From Pullilachnospira_A gallistercoris (GTDB taxonomy: Bacteria > Bacillota > Clostridia > Lachnospirales > Lachnospiraceae): a DNA stretch of 49,717 nucleotides. Under the pieces are notes generated by a model. That model did no database searches. It was not told where the DNA came from and saw only the letters and a program-made list of their open reading frames with translations. The stretch covers positions 1 to 49,717 of the forward strand of contig DVHM01000189.1 in NCBI GenBank assembly GCA_018712125.1, read 5' to 3'. Positions 40,548-48,865 of this stretch are shown here, one piece after another. A program made the position numbers and the translations under genes. The first letter of the stretch is position 1, and each line of letters begins with the position of its first letter.

Positions 40548-42269
40548 ATGCATACGATCAGAAAATTTATTTCCTATTACGGCCCATACAGGACGGTCTT
40601 TTTTCTGGACCTGATCTGCGCGGCCTTTATCAGCGTTGTGGATCTGCTCTACCCGCAGATTCTGCGTACCCTGACCAACACGTTGTTTACCCGGGACAGC
40701 GGGACGATTCTGTCCGCGCTGCCCTGGATCGCCGTGGCGCTTCTGGTCATGTATATTCTGCAGAGCCTCTGCAAATATTATGTGACCTATCAGGGGCATA
40801 TGATGGGCGCCAATATGGAACGCGATATGCGACAGCAGCTTTTCGACCATTACGAGAAGCTGTCTTTTTCCTATTATAATCAAAATAATTCCGGGCAGAT
40901 GATGAGCAAACTGGTCTCGGATCTGTTTGACATTGCGGAGTTCGCCCACCACGGGCCGGAAAATCTTTTTATTTCCGTGGTCAAGATCATCGGCTCCTTT
41001 GTGTTCCTGTTCCTGATCAACTGGCGGCTGGCGCTGCCTCTAGTCGTCCTCGTGCTCTGCATGTTTGTCTTTTCTTTCCGGCAGAATCAGAGTATGCAGG
41101 AGACCTTTATGGACAACCGCAGAAAGATCGGCGATGTCAATTCCAGTCTGCAGGACACGCTGGCCGGAATCCGGGTGGTGCAGTCCTTCGCCAACGAGGA
41201 CATCGAGCGGGAGAAATTTAAGAAGAGCAATCAGGCGTTTCTGATTTCCAAGCGGAACAACTACAGCTGTATGGGGAATTTCATGAGCTGGAATCTTTTC
41301 TTCCAGGGCATGATGTATCTGGTTACCCTGGTTTTCGGCGGTTATCTGATCGCCAGAGGACTTATGGATGTGGCGGATTTGGCGATGTACGCTCTGTATA
41401 TCGGCATATTTATCAGCCCGATCCAGATACTGGTGGAACTGATTGAGATGATGCAGAAGGGACTGGCCGGTTTCCGACGCTTCCTGGATGTGATGGAGAC
41501 GGAACCGGACATCGAGGACGCGCCGGACGCGAAGCCTCTGACGGATGTGAAGGGTCATGTCCGCTATGAGGACGTCTCCTTCCACTACAGTGACGACGAT
41601 ACGCCGGTGTTATCCCATGTCAGTTTTGATATCCCGGCGGGCAAGTCTATCGCGCTGGTGGGGCCGTCCGGGAGCGGTAAGACGACGATCTGTTCCCTGC
41701 TCCCCAGATTTTATGATGTGACAGGGGGACGGATTACCATCGACGGAAAGGATGTGCGCACGCTGACGCTGAAGAGCCTGCGAAGCCAGATCGGCATGGT
41801 TCAGCAGGATGTGTATCTGTTTTCCGGCACAATTCGGGAGAACATCGCTTACGGGAAGCCGGGAGCATCTGAGGAGGAGATCATGGAGGCTGCCCGGCGC
41901 GCCAATATTCACGAATTCATCAGCGAGCTTCCGGACGGATATGACACCTTTGTGGGAGAGCGGGGCGCCCGGCTGTCCGGAGGACAGAAGCAGCGGATCT
42001 CCATCGCCCGGGTGTTTCTGAAAAATCCACCGATCCTGATCCTCGACGAGGCCACCAGCGCCCTGGACAATGAGAGTGAGCGTTGGATCCAGAAGAGCCT
42101 TGAAGAGCTCTCCGAGGGGCGGACTACCATCACGATTGCCCATCGACTCTCCACGATTCGAAATGCCGACGAGATCATTGTCATAACAGAGGATGGGATC
42201 GCCGAGCGGGGGACCCATGAACAACTGCTGGAGCAGAACGGAATCTACGCCCACTACAGCAGAATGTAA
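40548..42269 (+). CDS. ABC transporter, permease-ATPase fusion (multidrug/lipid exporter type)
   Basis: 573 residues, a half-transporter: six membrane helices in residues about 1-310 and an ATPase domain in about 335-570. Walker A GPSGSGKTT, Q-loop, signature LSGGQ, Walker B LILDEATS and the H-loop (TIAHRL) are intact. It would act as a homodimeric exporter. Cargo is unknown; MsbA/BmrA-like proteins move lipids or drugs. It starts four bases after rsfS with no strong ribosome binding site, so translation is probably coupled. Confidence 0.92.
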   Translation: MHTIRKFISYYGPYRTVFFLDLICAAFISVVDLLYPQILRTLTNTLFTRDSGTILSALPWIAVALLVMYILQSLCKYYVTYQGHMMGANMERDMRQQLFDHYEKLSFSYYNQNNSGQMMSKLVSDLFDIAEFAHHGPENLFISVVKIIGSFVFLFLINWRLALPLVVLVLCMFVFSFRQNQSMQETFMDNRRKIGDVNSSLQDTLAGIRVVQSFANEDIEREKFKKSNQAFLISKRNNYSCMGNFMSWNLFFQGMMYLVTLVFGGYLIARGLMDVADLAMYALYIGIFISPIQILVELIEMMQKGLAGFRRFLDVMETEPDIEDAPDAKPLTDVKGHVRYEDVSFHYSDDDTPVLSHVSFDIPAGKSIALVGPSGSGKTTICSLLPRFYDVTGGRITIDGKDVRTLTLKSLRSQIGMVQQDVYLFSGTIRENIAYGKPGASEEEIMEAARRANIHEFISELPDGYDTFVGERGARLSGGQKQRISIARVFLKNPPILILDEATSALDNESERWIQKSLEELSEGRTTITIAHRLSTIRNADEIIVITEDGIAERGTHEQLLEQNGIYAHYSRM

Positions 42270-42286
42270 AAATTACAGCAAATATG

Positions 42287-42322
42287 AAAGGTTGTCCGGA
42301 AATGGTACCGGGCAACCTTTTT
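42287..42322. terminator. bidirectional terminator between the ABC gene and lexA
   Basis: AAAGGTTGTCCGG pairs with CCGGGCAACCTTT. On the plus strand TTTTT follows; on the minus strand the stem ends in CCTTT. It serves two converging transcripts. Confidence 0.85.
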
Positions 42323-42353
42323 ACGTTCTTATGTTTTATTGCTGCGTCGGGTT

Positions 42354-42968
42354 TTAGAAGAAGCGAAATACACCGAACACTTTTCCGATGATCTGACAGT
42401 CGGGAACAATGATCGGATCCATGGAATCATTCTCCGGCTGCAGGCGGATATGACCGTCCTCCCGGTAAAAGGTCTTTACCGTGGCGGAATCGTCGATGAG
42501 GGCCACAACCATATCTCCGTTGGAGGCTGTATTCTGCTGCTTGACCAGGACGGTATCCCCGTCCAGAATACCGGCATTGATCATACTTTCTCCCTTGACT
42601 TTCAGCATAAAAGCGGTTTCTCTGGGCATGAACTCAGAGGGGATGGGGTAGTAGGTCTCAATATTCTGGCTGGCGAGAATCGGCATGCCGGCTGCAACCT
42701 GTCCGACCAGCGGTACGTTGACCATATCTGTCTTTGTCATATAAAAACTCTCGTCCACAATCTCAATCGCCCGGGGCTTGGAGGGATCCCGGCGGATATA
42801 ACCGTTCCGTTCCAATGCCTCCAGATTCGCGTGGATGGAAGAGGTGGATTTCAGATGTACCATATCGCAGAGCTCCCGCACGGTGGGAGGATATCCCTTG
42901 TCCAGAATCGCCTGCTTGATACACTCCAGAATCTCCATCTGCTTCTTCGTAATCTTGCCGTATGCCAT
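42354..42968 (-). CDS. lexA: SOS repressor LexA
   Basis: 204 residues. A winged-helix DNA-binding domain (about 1-70) and the S24 self-cleavage domain: cut site A93-G94 (QVAAGMP), catalytic S128 (GESM) and K165 (TVKTF). RecA filaments trigger self-cleavage and free the SOS genes. AAAGGAGG lies before the ATG. It is divergent from yneA, with SOS boxes between them, as in Bacillus. Confidence 0.98.
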   Translation of the reverse strand: MAYGKITKKQMEILECIKQAILDKGYPPTVRELCDMVHLKSTSSIHANLEALERNGYIRRDPSKPRAIEIVDESFYMTKTDMVNVPLVGQVAAGMPILASQNIETYYPIPSEFMPRETAFMLKVKGESMINAGILDGDTVLVKQQNTASNGDMVVALIDDSATVKTFYREDGHIRLQPENDSMDPIIVPDCQIIGKVFGVFRFF

Positions 42969-43013
42969 CAGCCAATGCCTCCTTTATATTTTCGTCCTGT
43001 AACACTTATGAAA

Positions 43014-43043
43014 ATTATAGCATACCGGTCAGGGATCTGGCAA
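43014..43043 (-). promoter_or_regulatory. lexA promoter
   Basis: Minus strand: TTGCCA, 18-base spacer, TATAAT (plus-strand 43014-43019). One SOS-like box lies about 11 bases upstream of its -35. Confidence 0.6.
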
Positions 43044-43053
43044 CGAGTTTTTC

Positions 43054-43065
43054 GAATGTTTGTTC
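43054..43065. promoter_or_regulatory. SOS box 3 (imperfect)
   Basis: GAATGTTTGTTC differs from GAAC-N4-GTTC by one base. It lies near the lexA -35 and between the two divergent promoters. Confidence 0.6.
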
Positions 43066-43075
43066 GAAAAAAATG

Positions 43076-43104
43076 TTGACAAACACATGTTCGTGTTGTA
43101 TTAT
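43076..43104 (+). promoter_or_regulatory. yneA promoter with SOS box in the spacer
   Basis: TTGACA (43076-43081), 17 bases, TATTAT (43099-43104). An SOS-like site AAACACATGTTC (43081-43092, one mismatch) lies inside the spacer, so bound LexA would block RNA polymerase. Confidence 0.8.
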
Positions 43105-43111
43105 AACATCA

Positions 43112-43123
43112 GAACAGATGTTC
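43112..43123. promoter_or_regulatory. SOS box 1 (perfect)
   Basis: GAACAGATGTTC matches GAAC-N4-GTTC exactly and lies at the expected transcription start of yneA. Confidence 0.8.
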
Positions 43124-43157
43124 GCATTGCTTGAGATTCGAAAAAGAGGTATCTGTT

Positions 43158-43517
43158 ATGAGGACGAATGAGAAGAGATATGAGAGAGAGAGAAATGTAG
43201 TATCCAGAAGAAAGGTGCAGGGTAAGAAGATGCAGCGCAGAGCATTCCTCCTTTCTGCGTTCTGCCTGCTTCTTCTGTTTTCCTGCAGCTATGTGTTCAC
43301 ATCCAGAGCGCAGAACAGCAACGAGACAGTAAAATATTACCGCAGCATCGAGGTGGCTCCGGGCGATACTCTGTGGGATATCGCAGGAGATTATACTTCT
43401 GTGGAGTATAAGGACAGATACGCCTATATCGACGAGGTCAAGAAGCTGAATCATCTGACCAGCGATCAGATTTCCGCCGGAGAGTTTCTGACAGTGCCTT
43501 ACTATGACGTTCCCTGA
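43158..43517 (+). CDS. yneA: YneA-like SOS cell-division inhibitor with LysM domain
   Basis: 119 residues. A basic cytoplasmic N-terminus (about 1-27), one membrane helix (about 28-45, ending SCSYVF) and an external LysM domain (about 62-117, VAPGDTLWDIAGDY). In Bacillus YneA halts division in the SOS response. The frame can be extended to TTG 43131, but ATG 43158 is correctly spaced from AGAGG. Position next to lexA and the SOS boxes support the call. Confidence 0.88.
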   Translation: MRTNEKRYERERNVVSRRKVQGKKMQRRAFLLSAFCLLLLFSCSYVFTSRAQNSNETVKYYRSIEVAPGDTLWDIAGDYTSVEYKDRYAYIDEVKKLNHLTSDQISAGEFLTVPYYDVP

Positions 43518-43606
43518 GAACGAATAGTTCTGATCTGGCGTTGACAATGAAAAGTAAACTGCGATGTTTAGGCGAAAAGAAAATGATAAATACGAAAAGC
43601 ACAGAG

Positions 43607-43652
43607 ACCTTCGGCTGGCGGATTTTCCCGCGGTCGAAGGTATTGTTTTTTT
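43607..43652 (+). terminator. terminator of yneA
   Basis: ACCTTCGGCTGGCGG pairs with CCGCGGTCGAAGGT with some mismatches, followed by TATTG and seven T. The T-run is also part of the next promoter. The 43518-43606 part of the gap shows no gene. Confidence 0.65.
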
Positions 43653-43671
43653 CTATAAAAATTATTATAAT
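43643..43671 (+). promoter_or_regulatory. promoter of the acyltransferase gene
   Basis: TTGTTT (43643-43648), exactly 17 bases, TATAAT (43666-43671). The -35 overlaps the tail of the yneA terminator. Confidence 0.6.
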
Positions 43672-43706
43672 TCTATTTATAAATATGTTTTGGGGGAAAG
43701 TGCTGT

Positions 43707-44429
43707 ATGCTGCGTTTTTTATATGTTATTTTCATGAATTTGTCCAGGGCGCCCTATATGATTCCCAAGCTGCGCCGTATGGCAAAAAACAGGGAAAAGT
43801 ACTCGGAAGAGCAACGGTATGCCTATGTCAAGAAAGCGGTACATTATATGATGAAGTCCGGCAAGATTACCACGGAGGTGTACGGCACGGAAAATCTTCC
43901 GAAAGAGGGGGGCTATGTCATGTTTCCGAATCATCAGGGAAAGTACGATGCCCTGGGGATTATCTATGCCCACGAGAAACCCTGTTCCTTTGTCATGGAC
44001 AAGGCAAAATCCAACACGTTTCTGGTCAAGGAGATTGTGGATGTTCTGGACGCAAAACGACTGGAACTTGACAATGTGCGTCAGAATCTTCGGATTATCA
44101 ATGAGATTACCGACGAGGTAAAACAGGGGAAGCGTTTTATTCTGTTTTCCGAAGGCGGATATGGGAAGAACGATAACCGTGTGCAACAGTTTAAACCGGG
44201 CAGTTTCAAGTCGGTCATGCGCGCGAAAGCTCCGCTGGTCCCGGTTGCACTGATCGATTCTTACAAAGCCTTCAACAGCTTTTCTTTTGGCAGGCTTACC
44301 ACAAAAGTGATTTTTCTCCCTGCCATGTACTATGAAGATTATCGCGGTATGAAGACACCGGAACTGGCCAGTCTGGTAAGAAGAAAGATCATCGACAAGA
44401 TGGAAGAATTTGGTGTTGTAGCGGAGTAA
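43707..44429 (+). CDS. 1-acyl-glycerol-3-phosphate acyltransferase, PlsC family
   Basis: 240 residues. The NHx4D motif is NHQGKYD near residue 74, and the second block is FSEGGYGKN, where most PlsC proteins have EGTR. A weakly hydrophobic N-terminal helix would attach it to the membrane. It makes phosphatidic acid, or acylates a related substrate. GGGGGAAAG lies before the ATG. A different start upstream in another frame is a shadow. Confidence 0.88.
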   Translation: MLRFLYVIFMNLSRAPYMIPKLRRMAKNREKYSEEQRYAYVKKAVHYMMKSGKITTEVYGTENLPKEGGYVMFPNHQGKYDALGIIYAHEKPCSFVMDKAKSNTFLVKEIVDVLDAKRLELDNVRQNLRIINEITDEVKQGKRFILFSEGGYGKNDNRVQQFKPGSFKSVMRAKAPLVPVALIDSYKAFNSFSFGRLTTKVIFLPAMYYEDYRGMKTPELASLVRRKIIDKMEEFGVVAE

Positions 44430-44453
44430 AAGTTACTAAGAAGGGAGAAAACC

Positions 44454-44906
44454 ATGCGTTTTTTGATACAGCGGGTAACGTCCGCGGAGGTTTCCGTGGA
44501 AGAACAGACAATCGGTTCGATTGCCAGGGGATATCTGGTTCTTGTGGGTATATCTGCCGGGGATACCGTGGAAATTGCAGATCGAATGGTGCAAAAGATG
44601 CTGCGTCTTCGGATTTTTGCCGATGAAAACGGCAAGACGAATCTTTCCCTCGATCAGGTGCAGGGACAGCTTCTCCTGGTTTCTCAGTTTACCCTGTACG
44701 CAAACTGCCGCAAGGGGAATCGGCCGTCCTTCCTCGACGCCGGCGATCCCGACGAGGCGCGAACACTGTTTGACCATATTGTGGAAATATGCCGGCAGTC
44801 GGTTCCGGTTGTCCGCACCGGTTCTTTTGGAGCGGACATGCAGGTGCGTCTCTGCAACGACGGGCCCTTTACAATCATGCTGGATTCGGACGAGATTCTC
44901 GGATGA
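44454..44906 (+). CDS. dtd: D-aminoacyl-tRNA deacylase
   Basis: 150 residues, full length. SQFTLYA and NDGPFTIMLDS, the latter with the cross-dimer Gly-cisPro, are the two active-site motifs. It recycles tRNAs mischarged with D-amino acids or glycine. AAGGGAG lies before the ATG. No ordinary terminator is visible after the gene. Confidence 0.96.
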   Translation: MRFLIQRVTSAEVSVEEQTIGSIARGYLVLVGISAGDTVEIADRMVQKMLRLRIFADENGKTNLSLDQVQGQLLLVSQFTLYANCRKGNRPSFLDAGDPDEARTLFDHIVEICRQSVPVVRTGSFGADMQVRLCNDGPFTIMLDSDEILG

Positions 44907-44993
44907 AAATATCTGGAAGGCCCGGAACAAACAGGCCTGAATGTATGGGCTCCGGAAACAGGAAAGAGAGCGGAATATATCGACATCTATCTA

Positions 44994-45017
44994 GCGGATA
45001 AATATCTGTTTATCCGC
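44994..45017. repeat. dif-like palindrome upstream of the Xer recombinase gene
   Basis: GCGGATAAA and its exact complement TTTATCCGC flank TATCTG: two 9-base arms around a 6-base centre. No T-run follows on either strand, so it is not a usual terminator. The 6-base spacer and inner ATAA/TTAT ends recall Xer dif sites. Function not shown. Confidence 0.5.
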
Positions 45018-45025
45018 AAAATAAG

Positions 45026-45054
45026 TGGAAATATACAGCGCAATATGCTATAAT
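45026..45054 (+). promoter_or_regulatory. promoter of the Xer recombinase gene
   Basis: TGGAAA (weak -35), 17 bases and a perfect TATAAT at 45049-45054. It begins nine bases after the palindrome. The leader to the ATG is about 95 bases and AT-rich. Confidence 0.55.
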
Positions 45055-45156
45055 CATAATATACAGATATCTTCAAAAACAATCCCGCTGCGAACCAGAT
45101 GCAAAAAGCCGGGAAATAAAATGAAAATAAAAATAAAAGAAGGAAAGGCATGCCCT

Positions 45157-46221
45157 ATGGGAAAAGATTCCAAATACTATAAAGAAAAGAAAAAAGAACA
45201 GACATTAAAACTTCGGGAACTGATTCGTCAGCTTCCGGGGTTCGCTGCGGATTACATTCACAGCAAAGAAGTGACCACACAGACCAGCACATTGATTTCA
45301 TATTCCTATGATCTGCTGACATTTTTCCGCTTTATGGTCAGCCAGAATCCCGCGCTGAAATCATATGCCGTCAAAGATCTGCCCCTTTCGATTCTCGATC
45401 AGATTACCTCCGAGGACATCGTGGAATACCAGCGCTATTTGGAACTGAGCGTTGAGGGCGAATATCACGAAAATGGAAAGAAAGCCATTGCCCGGAAGCT
45501 GTCTCCGCTGCGGGGAATGTTTCAATACCATTATGAGCGGGAATACATTCAGAGAAACCCGATGCTTCTGGTCAAGCTTCCAAAATTAAAGAAAGACAAA
45601 AACATCGTTCGAATGAACAACTATGAGGTTCAGGCGATCCTGGAAGCTGTGGAACATGGTTACGAAGGCATGAGCAAGCGCCAGAAAGCCTGCTGTGAGA
45701 AAACGAAAAAAAGAGATCTGGCCATTCTGACATTGATGTTGAACACCGGAATCCGTGTCTCTGAGTGCCGCGGTCTGGATCTGAGCGATGTGGATTTTGT
45801 GGTAAATTCTCTGACGATTGTCCGCAAAGGAGGCGGTCAGGATGTGATCTATTTCGGGGACGATGTGGCGAAGGCGCTTTCGGATTATGTGAATACGGAA
45901 CGCGCGCTGATGCGACCGGCCCAGGAGGATGACAACGCACTCTTCTACTCTCTTCAGGGAAAGCGGATCAGCGTGGATGCCATCGAGCGTCTGGTCAGAA
46001 AATACGCGAAAATGTCTGTTCCAAACAAGAAAATCACGCCTCACAAGCTGCGGAGCACATACGGAACAGCCCTCTATCGGGAGACCGGCGATATCCGTCT
46101 GGTGGCGGACGTTTTAGGCCACGAAAATATCAATACCACCATCGACTATTATGCAGCTATTGAGGATGAACATAAAAGACAGGCCGCGAATGCAGTTTCC
46201 TACAAGCGGCCTGACAAGTGA
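45157..46221 (+). CDS. tyrosine recombinase, XerS-like
   Basis: 354 residues, longer than XerC/XerD (about 300) and close to XerS. An N-terminal SAM-like DNA-binding domain (about 25-150) and a catalytic domain with arginine in TGIRVSE, HKLRSTYG (HxxR), LGHENINTT and the tyrosine in TIDYYAA. It may resolve chromosome dimers or be an old integrase. No prophage or element genes surround it. ATG 45157 is eight bases after AAGGAAAGG. Its 3' end overlaps the opposing rluD gene by 22 bases. No XerC/XerD pair is in the window. Confidence 0.88.
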   Translation: MGKDSKYYKEKKKEQTLKLRELIRQLPGFAADYIHSKEVTTQTSTLISYSYDLLTFFRFMVSQNPALKSYAVKDLPLSILDQITSEDIVEYQRYLELSVEGEYHENGKKAIARKLSPLRGMFQYHYEREYIQRNPMLLVKLPKLKKDKNIVRMNNYEVQAILEAVEHGYEGMSKRQKACCEKTKKRDLAILTLMLNTGIRVSECRGLDLSDVDFVVNSLTIVRKGGGQDVIYFGDDVAKALSDYVNTERALMRPAQEDDNALFYSLQGKRISVDAIERLVRKYAKMSVPNKKITPHKLRSTYGTALYRETGDIRLVADVLGHENINTTIDYYAAIEDEHKRQAANAVSYKRPDK

Positions 46222-47120
46222 CGCAAAGTTTTCAGCAGTTCTTCAAAATATTCCGGCAGCGGCGCGTCAATTTCCATGTATTCCCCTGTGGTGGGATGGA
46301 TGAAACCGATAGTTTTCGCGTGCAGTGTCTGTCCCTGAAGGCGGAATCTGCATTTGGCCGGACCGTAGACGTCATCCCCCAACAGAGGGTGTGCGATGCC
46401 CGCCATATGGACGCGAATCTGGTGTGTCCGCCCGGTCTCCAGCCGAAATTCCATGTATGTGTAGCCGGAAAAACGTTCCAGCACCCGATAGTGGGTAATG
46501 GCCTCCTTTCCGCCGGGGACATGCATGGCCATTTTCTTCCGGTCCTTCGGATTTCTCCCGATAGCGCCGGTCACGGTTCCCTCGTCTTCTTTCACGTTTC
46601 CGATGACGATGCCCTCGTAGATCCGTCGGATGGAGTGTTCCTTAATCTGCCGGGCGATATCTGTGTGGGCGCGATCATTTTTACAGACAATCAGAGATCC
46701 GGTGGTGTTCATATCGATTCGATGCACAATGCCCGGGCGAAGTTCCCCATTGATGCCTGAGAGGGAGTCCCTGCAATGGTACATGACAGCATTGACCAGG
46801 GTTCCGCTGGCATGACCGGGAGCCGGATGTACCACCATGCCCTTGGGTTTGTTGACGATCAGAAGATCACTGTCCTCGTAGAGAATATCCAGGGGGATGT
46901 TCTCCGGCAGAATTTCCACTTCCTGGGCCGGCGGAAAGACAACCTCTACCAGATCCCCCTCGCAGAGGCGGAAATTTGCCTTTCTGGCGCTTTTATTTAC
47001 GGTGACCAGAGAATCTCTGATCATCCGCTGAATTGCGCTCCTGGAAGTGTCCGGGAGCAAATCACAGAGAGCTTTGTCCAGGCGTTCTCCCGCGTGCCCG
47101 TCATCAATCTCGATTTCCAA
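46200..47120 (-). CDS. pseudouridine synthase RluD-like (YlyB)
   Basis: 306 residues: S4 domain (ERLDKALCDLLPDTSR, about 10-75) and RluA catalytic domain with HRIDMNTTGSLIV and GRTHQIRVHMA. It lies downstream of lspA, as ylyB does in Bacillus. The only start that keeps the S4 domain is TTG at 47120, four bases after the lspA stop and without a good ribosome binding site, so it is probably translated by coupling. The 3' end overlaps the Xer gene. Confidence 0.93.
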   Translation of the reverse strand: MEIEIDDGHAGERLDKALCDLLPDTSRSAIQRMIRDSLVTVNKSARKANFRLCEGDLVEVVFPPAQEVEILPENIPLDILYEDSDLLIVNKPKGMVVHPAPGHASGTLVNAVMYHCRDSLSGINGELRPGIVHRIDMNTTGSLIVCKNDRAHTDIARQIKEHSIRRIYEGIVIGNVKEDEGTVTGAIGRNPKDRKKMAMHVPGGKEAITHYRVLERFSGYTYMEFRLETGRTHQIRVHMAGIAHPLLGDDVYGPAKCRFRLQGQTLHAKTIGFIHPTTGEYMEIDAPLPEYFEELLKTLRHLSGRL

Positions 47121-47124
47121 TGTT

Positions 47125-47688
47125 TCAGTCTTTTTTGCTTCCGTTTTCCCTCTCCTCCTCTCTGGCGCGTCTGCCCGGACGATAAAGATCCGTCAGCTCG
47201 TCCATATCCTTGAAGTAGAACAGAATCAGAAGAAACAGTACCACAATACTGCAGGTCACATAGATATCCGCCACATTGAAGACGGGGAAATCGATCAGGG
47301 AAAAATAGATAAAATCGATGACATACCGGTAGAGTATACGGTCGATCAGATTTCCCAGAGCGCCCGCGATCAGAAACAGATAGACCGCAAGCAGCGGCAG
47401 GTAGCGTTTTCGGACGGGCGTTCGCAGGTAGAGATAGGCAAGAAGCAATGTCAGTATGGGGGTGGTAATGTAAAAGAGCGTCATGTTCCCCTCCAGAAGA
47501 CTGAAAGCTGCCCCGGTATTTTCCAGATAGTGAAGCTGCAGAACACCAGGGATCAGAATGAGATCCGCGCTGTTTTTCAGATGTTCCACCGCCGCCTGCT
47601 TGCTGATCTGATCTGACAGGACCAGAACCAGAACGATCAGCAGGCCGAGGATGATCTTGAAGAACCGTTTTCCAGCCGCGCTTTTCAT
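47125..47688 (-). CDS. lspA: lipoprotein signal peptidase (signal peptidase II)
   Basis: 187 residues, four membrane helices. The two catalytic aspartates are in GALGNLIDR and FNVADIYV. It cuts the signal peptide of diacylglyceryl-modified prolipoproteins. A charged C-terminal tail of about 25 residues (RRAREEERENGSKKD) extends beyond the core. Its ATG overlaps the aroB stop. Confidence 0.95.
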   Translation of the reverse strand: MKSAAGKRFFKIILGLLIVLVLVLSDQISKQAAVEHLKNSADLILIPGVLQLHYLENTGAAFSLLEGNMTLFYITTPILTLLLAYLYLRTPVRKRYLPLLAVYLFLIAGALGNLIDRILYRYVIDFIYFSLIDFPVFNVADIYVTCSIVVLFLLILFYFKDMDELTDLYRPGRRAREEERENGSKKD

Positions 47689-48839
47689 AATCCGGTTTCC
47701 TCCGCGTTTGTTTTCTTTGCAACACTGCCAGCTGTTTCCGGGATATCTGACTTCATGTAGTCGATGGCCTCCAGAAGATCTTCATCGGTAAACTCCCGGT
47801 AAATCTGAGCCGTTCCCACAGCGGTCAGAATGATGAACTTGATCTGTTTTCCGGCCATTTTCTTATCGGATTTTGTGGCCTGGAGAATTTCTCTGGAGTC
47901 TTCTTCCAGGGGAAGGGATACGGGCAGACCAAAGGACGCAAAGACAGAGAGCATCTCGGAGATATCTTCCCCGGAGAGATAGCCCAGCTTTTTGGACAGA
48001 TAGGCGGCTGCCTTCATGCCCAGCGCCACACTGTAGCCGTGACTCAGCCGGAAGTCCGAAAGTTTCTCCACGGCGTGTCCGACGGTGTGTCCGAAATTCA
48101 GATGCGCCCGCACGCCTTTTTCCTTCGGGTCCTCCTCCACCACACTGCCCTTGATCTGGCAGCTCCGGTAAATCATCTCCTCCAGAAGTTCCGGATCCAG
48201 TCCGCAGATACCTTCCCTGTGATCGCTGATCCAGCGGTAGTAAGCCTCATCCCGGATCAGGCCGTGCTTGATGATCTCCGCCATGCCGGAGGAAAACTGT
48301 TCTGCTGGCAGCGTGTTCAGCGTAGCGGTATTCATATACACCATACGGGGCATGTGAAACGCTCCGACCATGTTTTTATACTGCTGAAAATCGACACCGG
48401 TCTTGCCGCCGATACTGCTGTCCACCTGAGCCAGGAGCGTTGTCGGAATCTGGAGAAAATCGATGCCCCTCAAGTAGGTGGCTGCGGCGAATCCGGTCAG
48501 ATCGCCCACAACACCGCCGCCCAGGGCGATGAGCAGGTCGCCGCGATCAAAATGGTTCTCGATCAGTGACAGGTAGAGCTTCTGGACGGTGTCCATATTC
48601 TTGGAGGCTTCCCCGGCCGGGAAGACAAAGGAAATGACTTTGCTAAAGAGATCGCCGCATATGGAAGCGATTTCATCCAGATACAGAGCAGCCACATGGG
48701 AATCTGTCACAATGCAGACTTTTCGCTGCAGATTGTCGAGATCTTCCCGCAGACTCTTCTCCAGGGAAGAAAAGGAAGATTCGACACGGATATTGTAGCA
48801 GGGTTTTCCCTCGTATTTTACATTCAGATTTTTGGACAT
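47685..48839 (-). CDS. aroB: 3-dehydroquinate synthase
   Basis: 384 residues. GGGVVGDLTGFAAATYLRG, IPTTLLAQVDSSIGGKTGV and the zinc-binding FGHTVGHAVE are intact. It makes 3-dehydroquinate in the shikimate pathway. AGAGG precedes the ATG. Its place between ylmH and lspA is unusual, because the division cluster normally has divIVA here. Confidence 0.96.
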   Translation of the reverse strand: MSKNLNVKYEGKPCYNIRVESSFSSLEKSLREDLDNLQRKVCIVTDSHVAALYLDEIASICGDLFSKVISFVFPAGEASKNMDTVQKLYLSLIENHFDRGDLLIALGGGVVGDLTGFAAATYLRGIDFLQIPTTLLAQVDSSIGGKTGVDFQQYKNMVGAFHMPRMVYMNTATLNTLPAEQFSSGMAEIIKHGLIRDEAYYRWISDHREGICGLDPELLEEMIYRSCQIKGSVVEEDPKEKGVRAHLNFGHTVGHAVEKLSDFRLSHGYSVALGMKAAAYLSKKLGYLSGEDISEMLSVFASFGLPVSLPLEEDSREILQATKSDKKMAGKQIKFIILTAVGTAQIYREFTDEDLLEAIDYMKSDIPETAGSVAKKTNAEETGL

Positions 48840-48865
48840 AGGAATTTACCTCTCTTCAAATGCGT

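Noticed and set aside
42339..43079. Plus-strand frame opposite lexA
   Set aside because: Antisense of lexA, crossing its promoter and SOS region; no ribosome binding site.
43541..44071. Plus-strand frame of 176 codons before and inside the acyltransferase gene
   Set aside because: It runs through the yneA terminator and overlaps the PlsC gene in another frame; no ribosome binding site and no domain.
44903..45001. Small 32-codon frame overlapping the dtd stop (MKISGRPGTNRPE...)
   Set aside because: ATGA overlap is suggestive, but there is no good ribosome binding site and the composition is not protein-like; it ends inside the palindrome.
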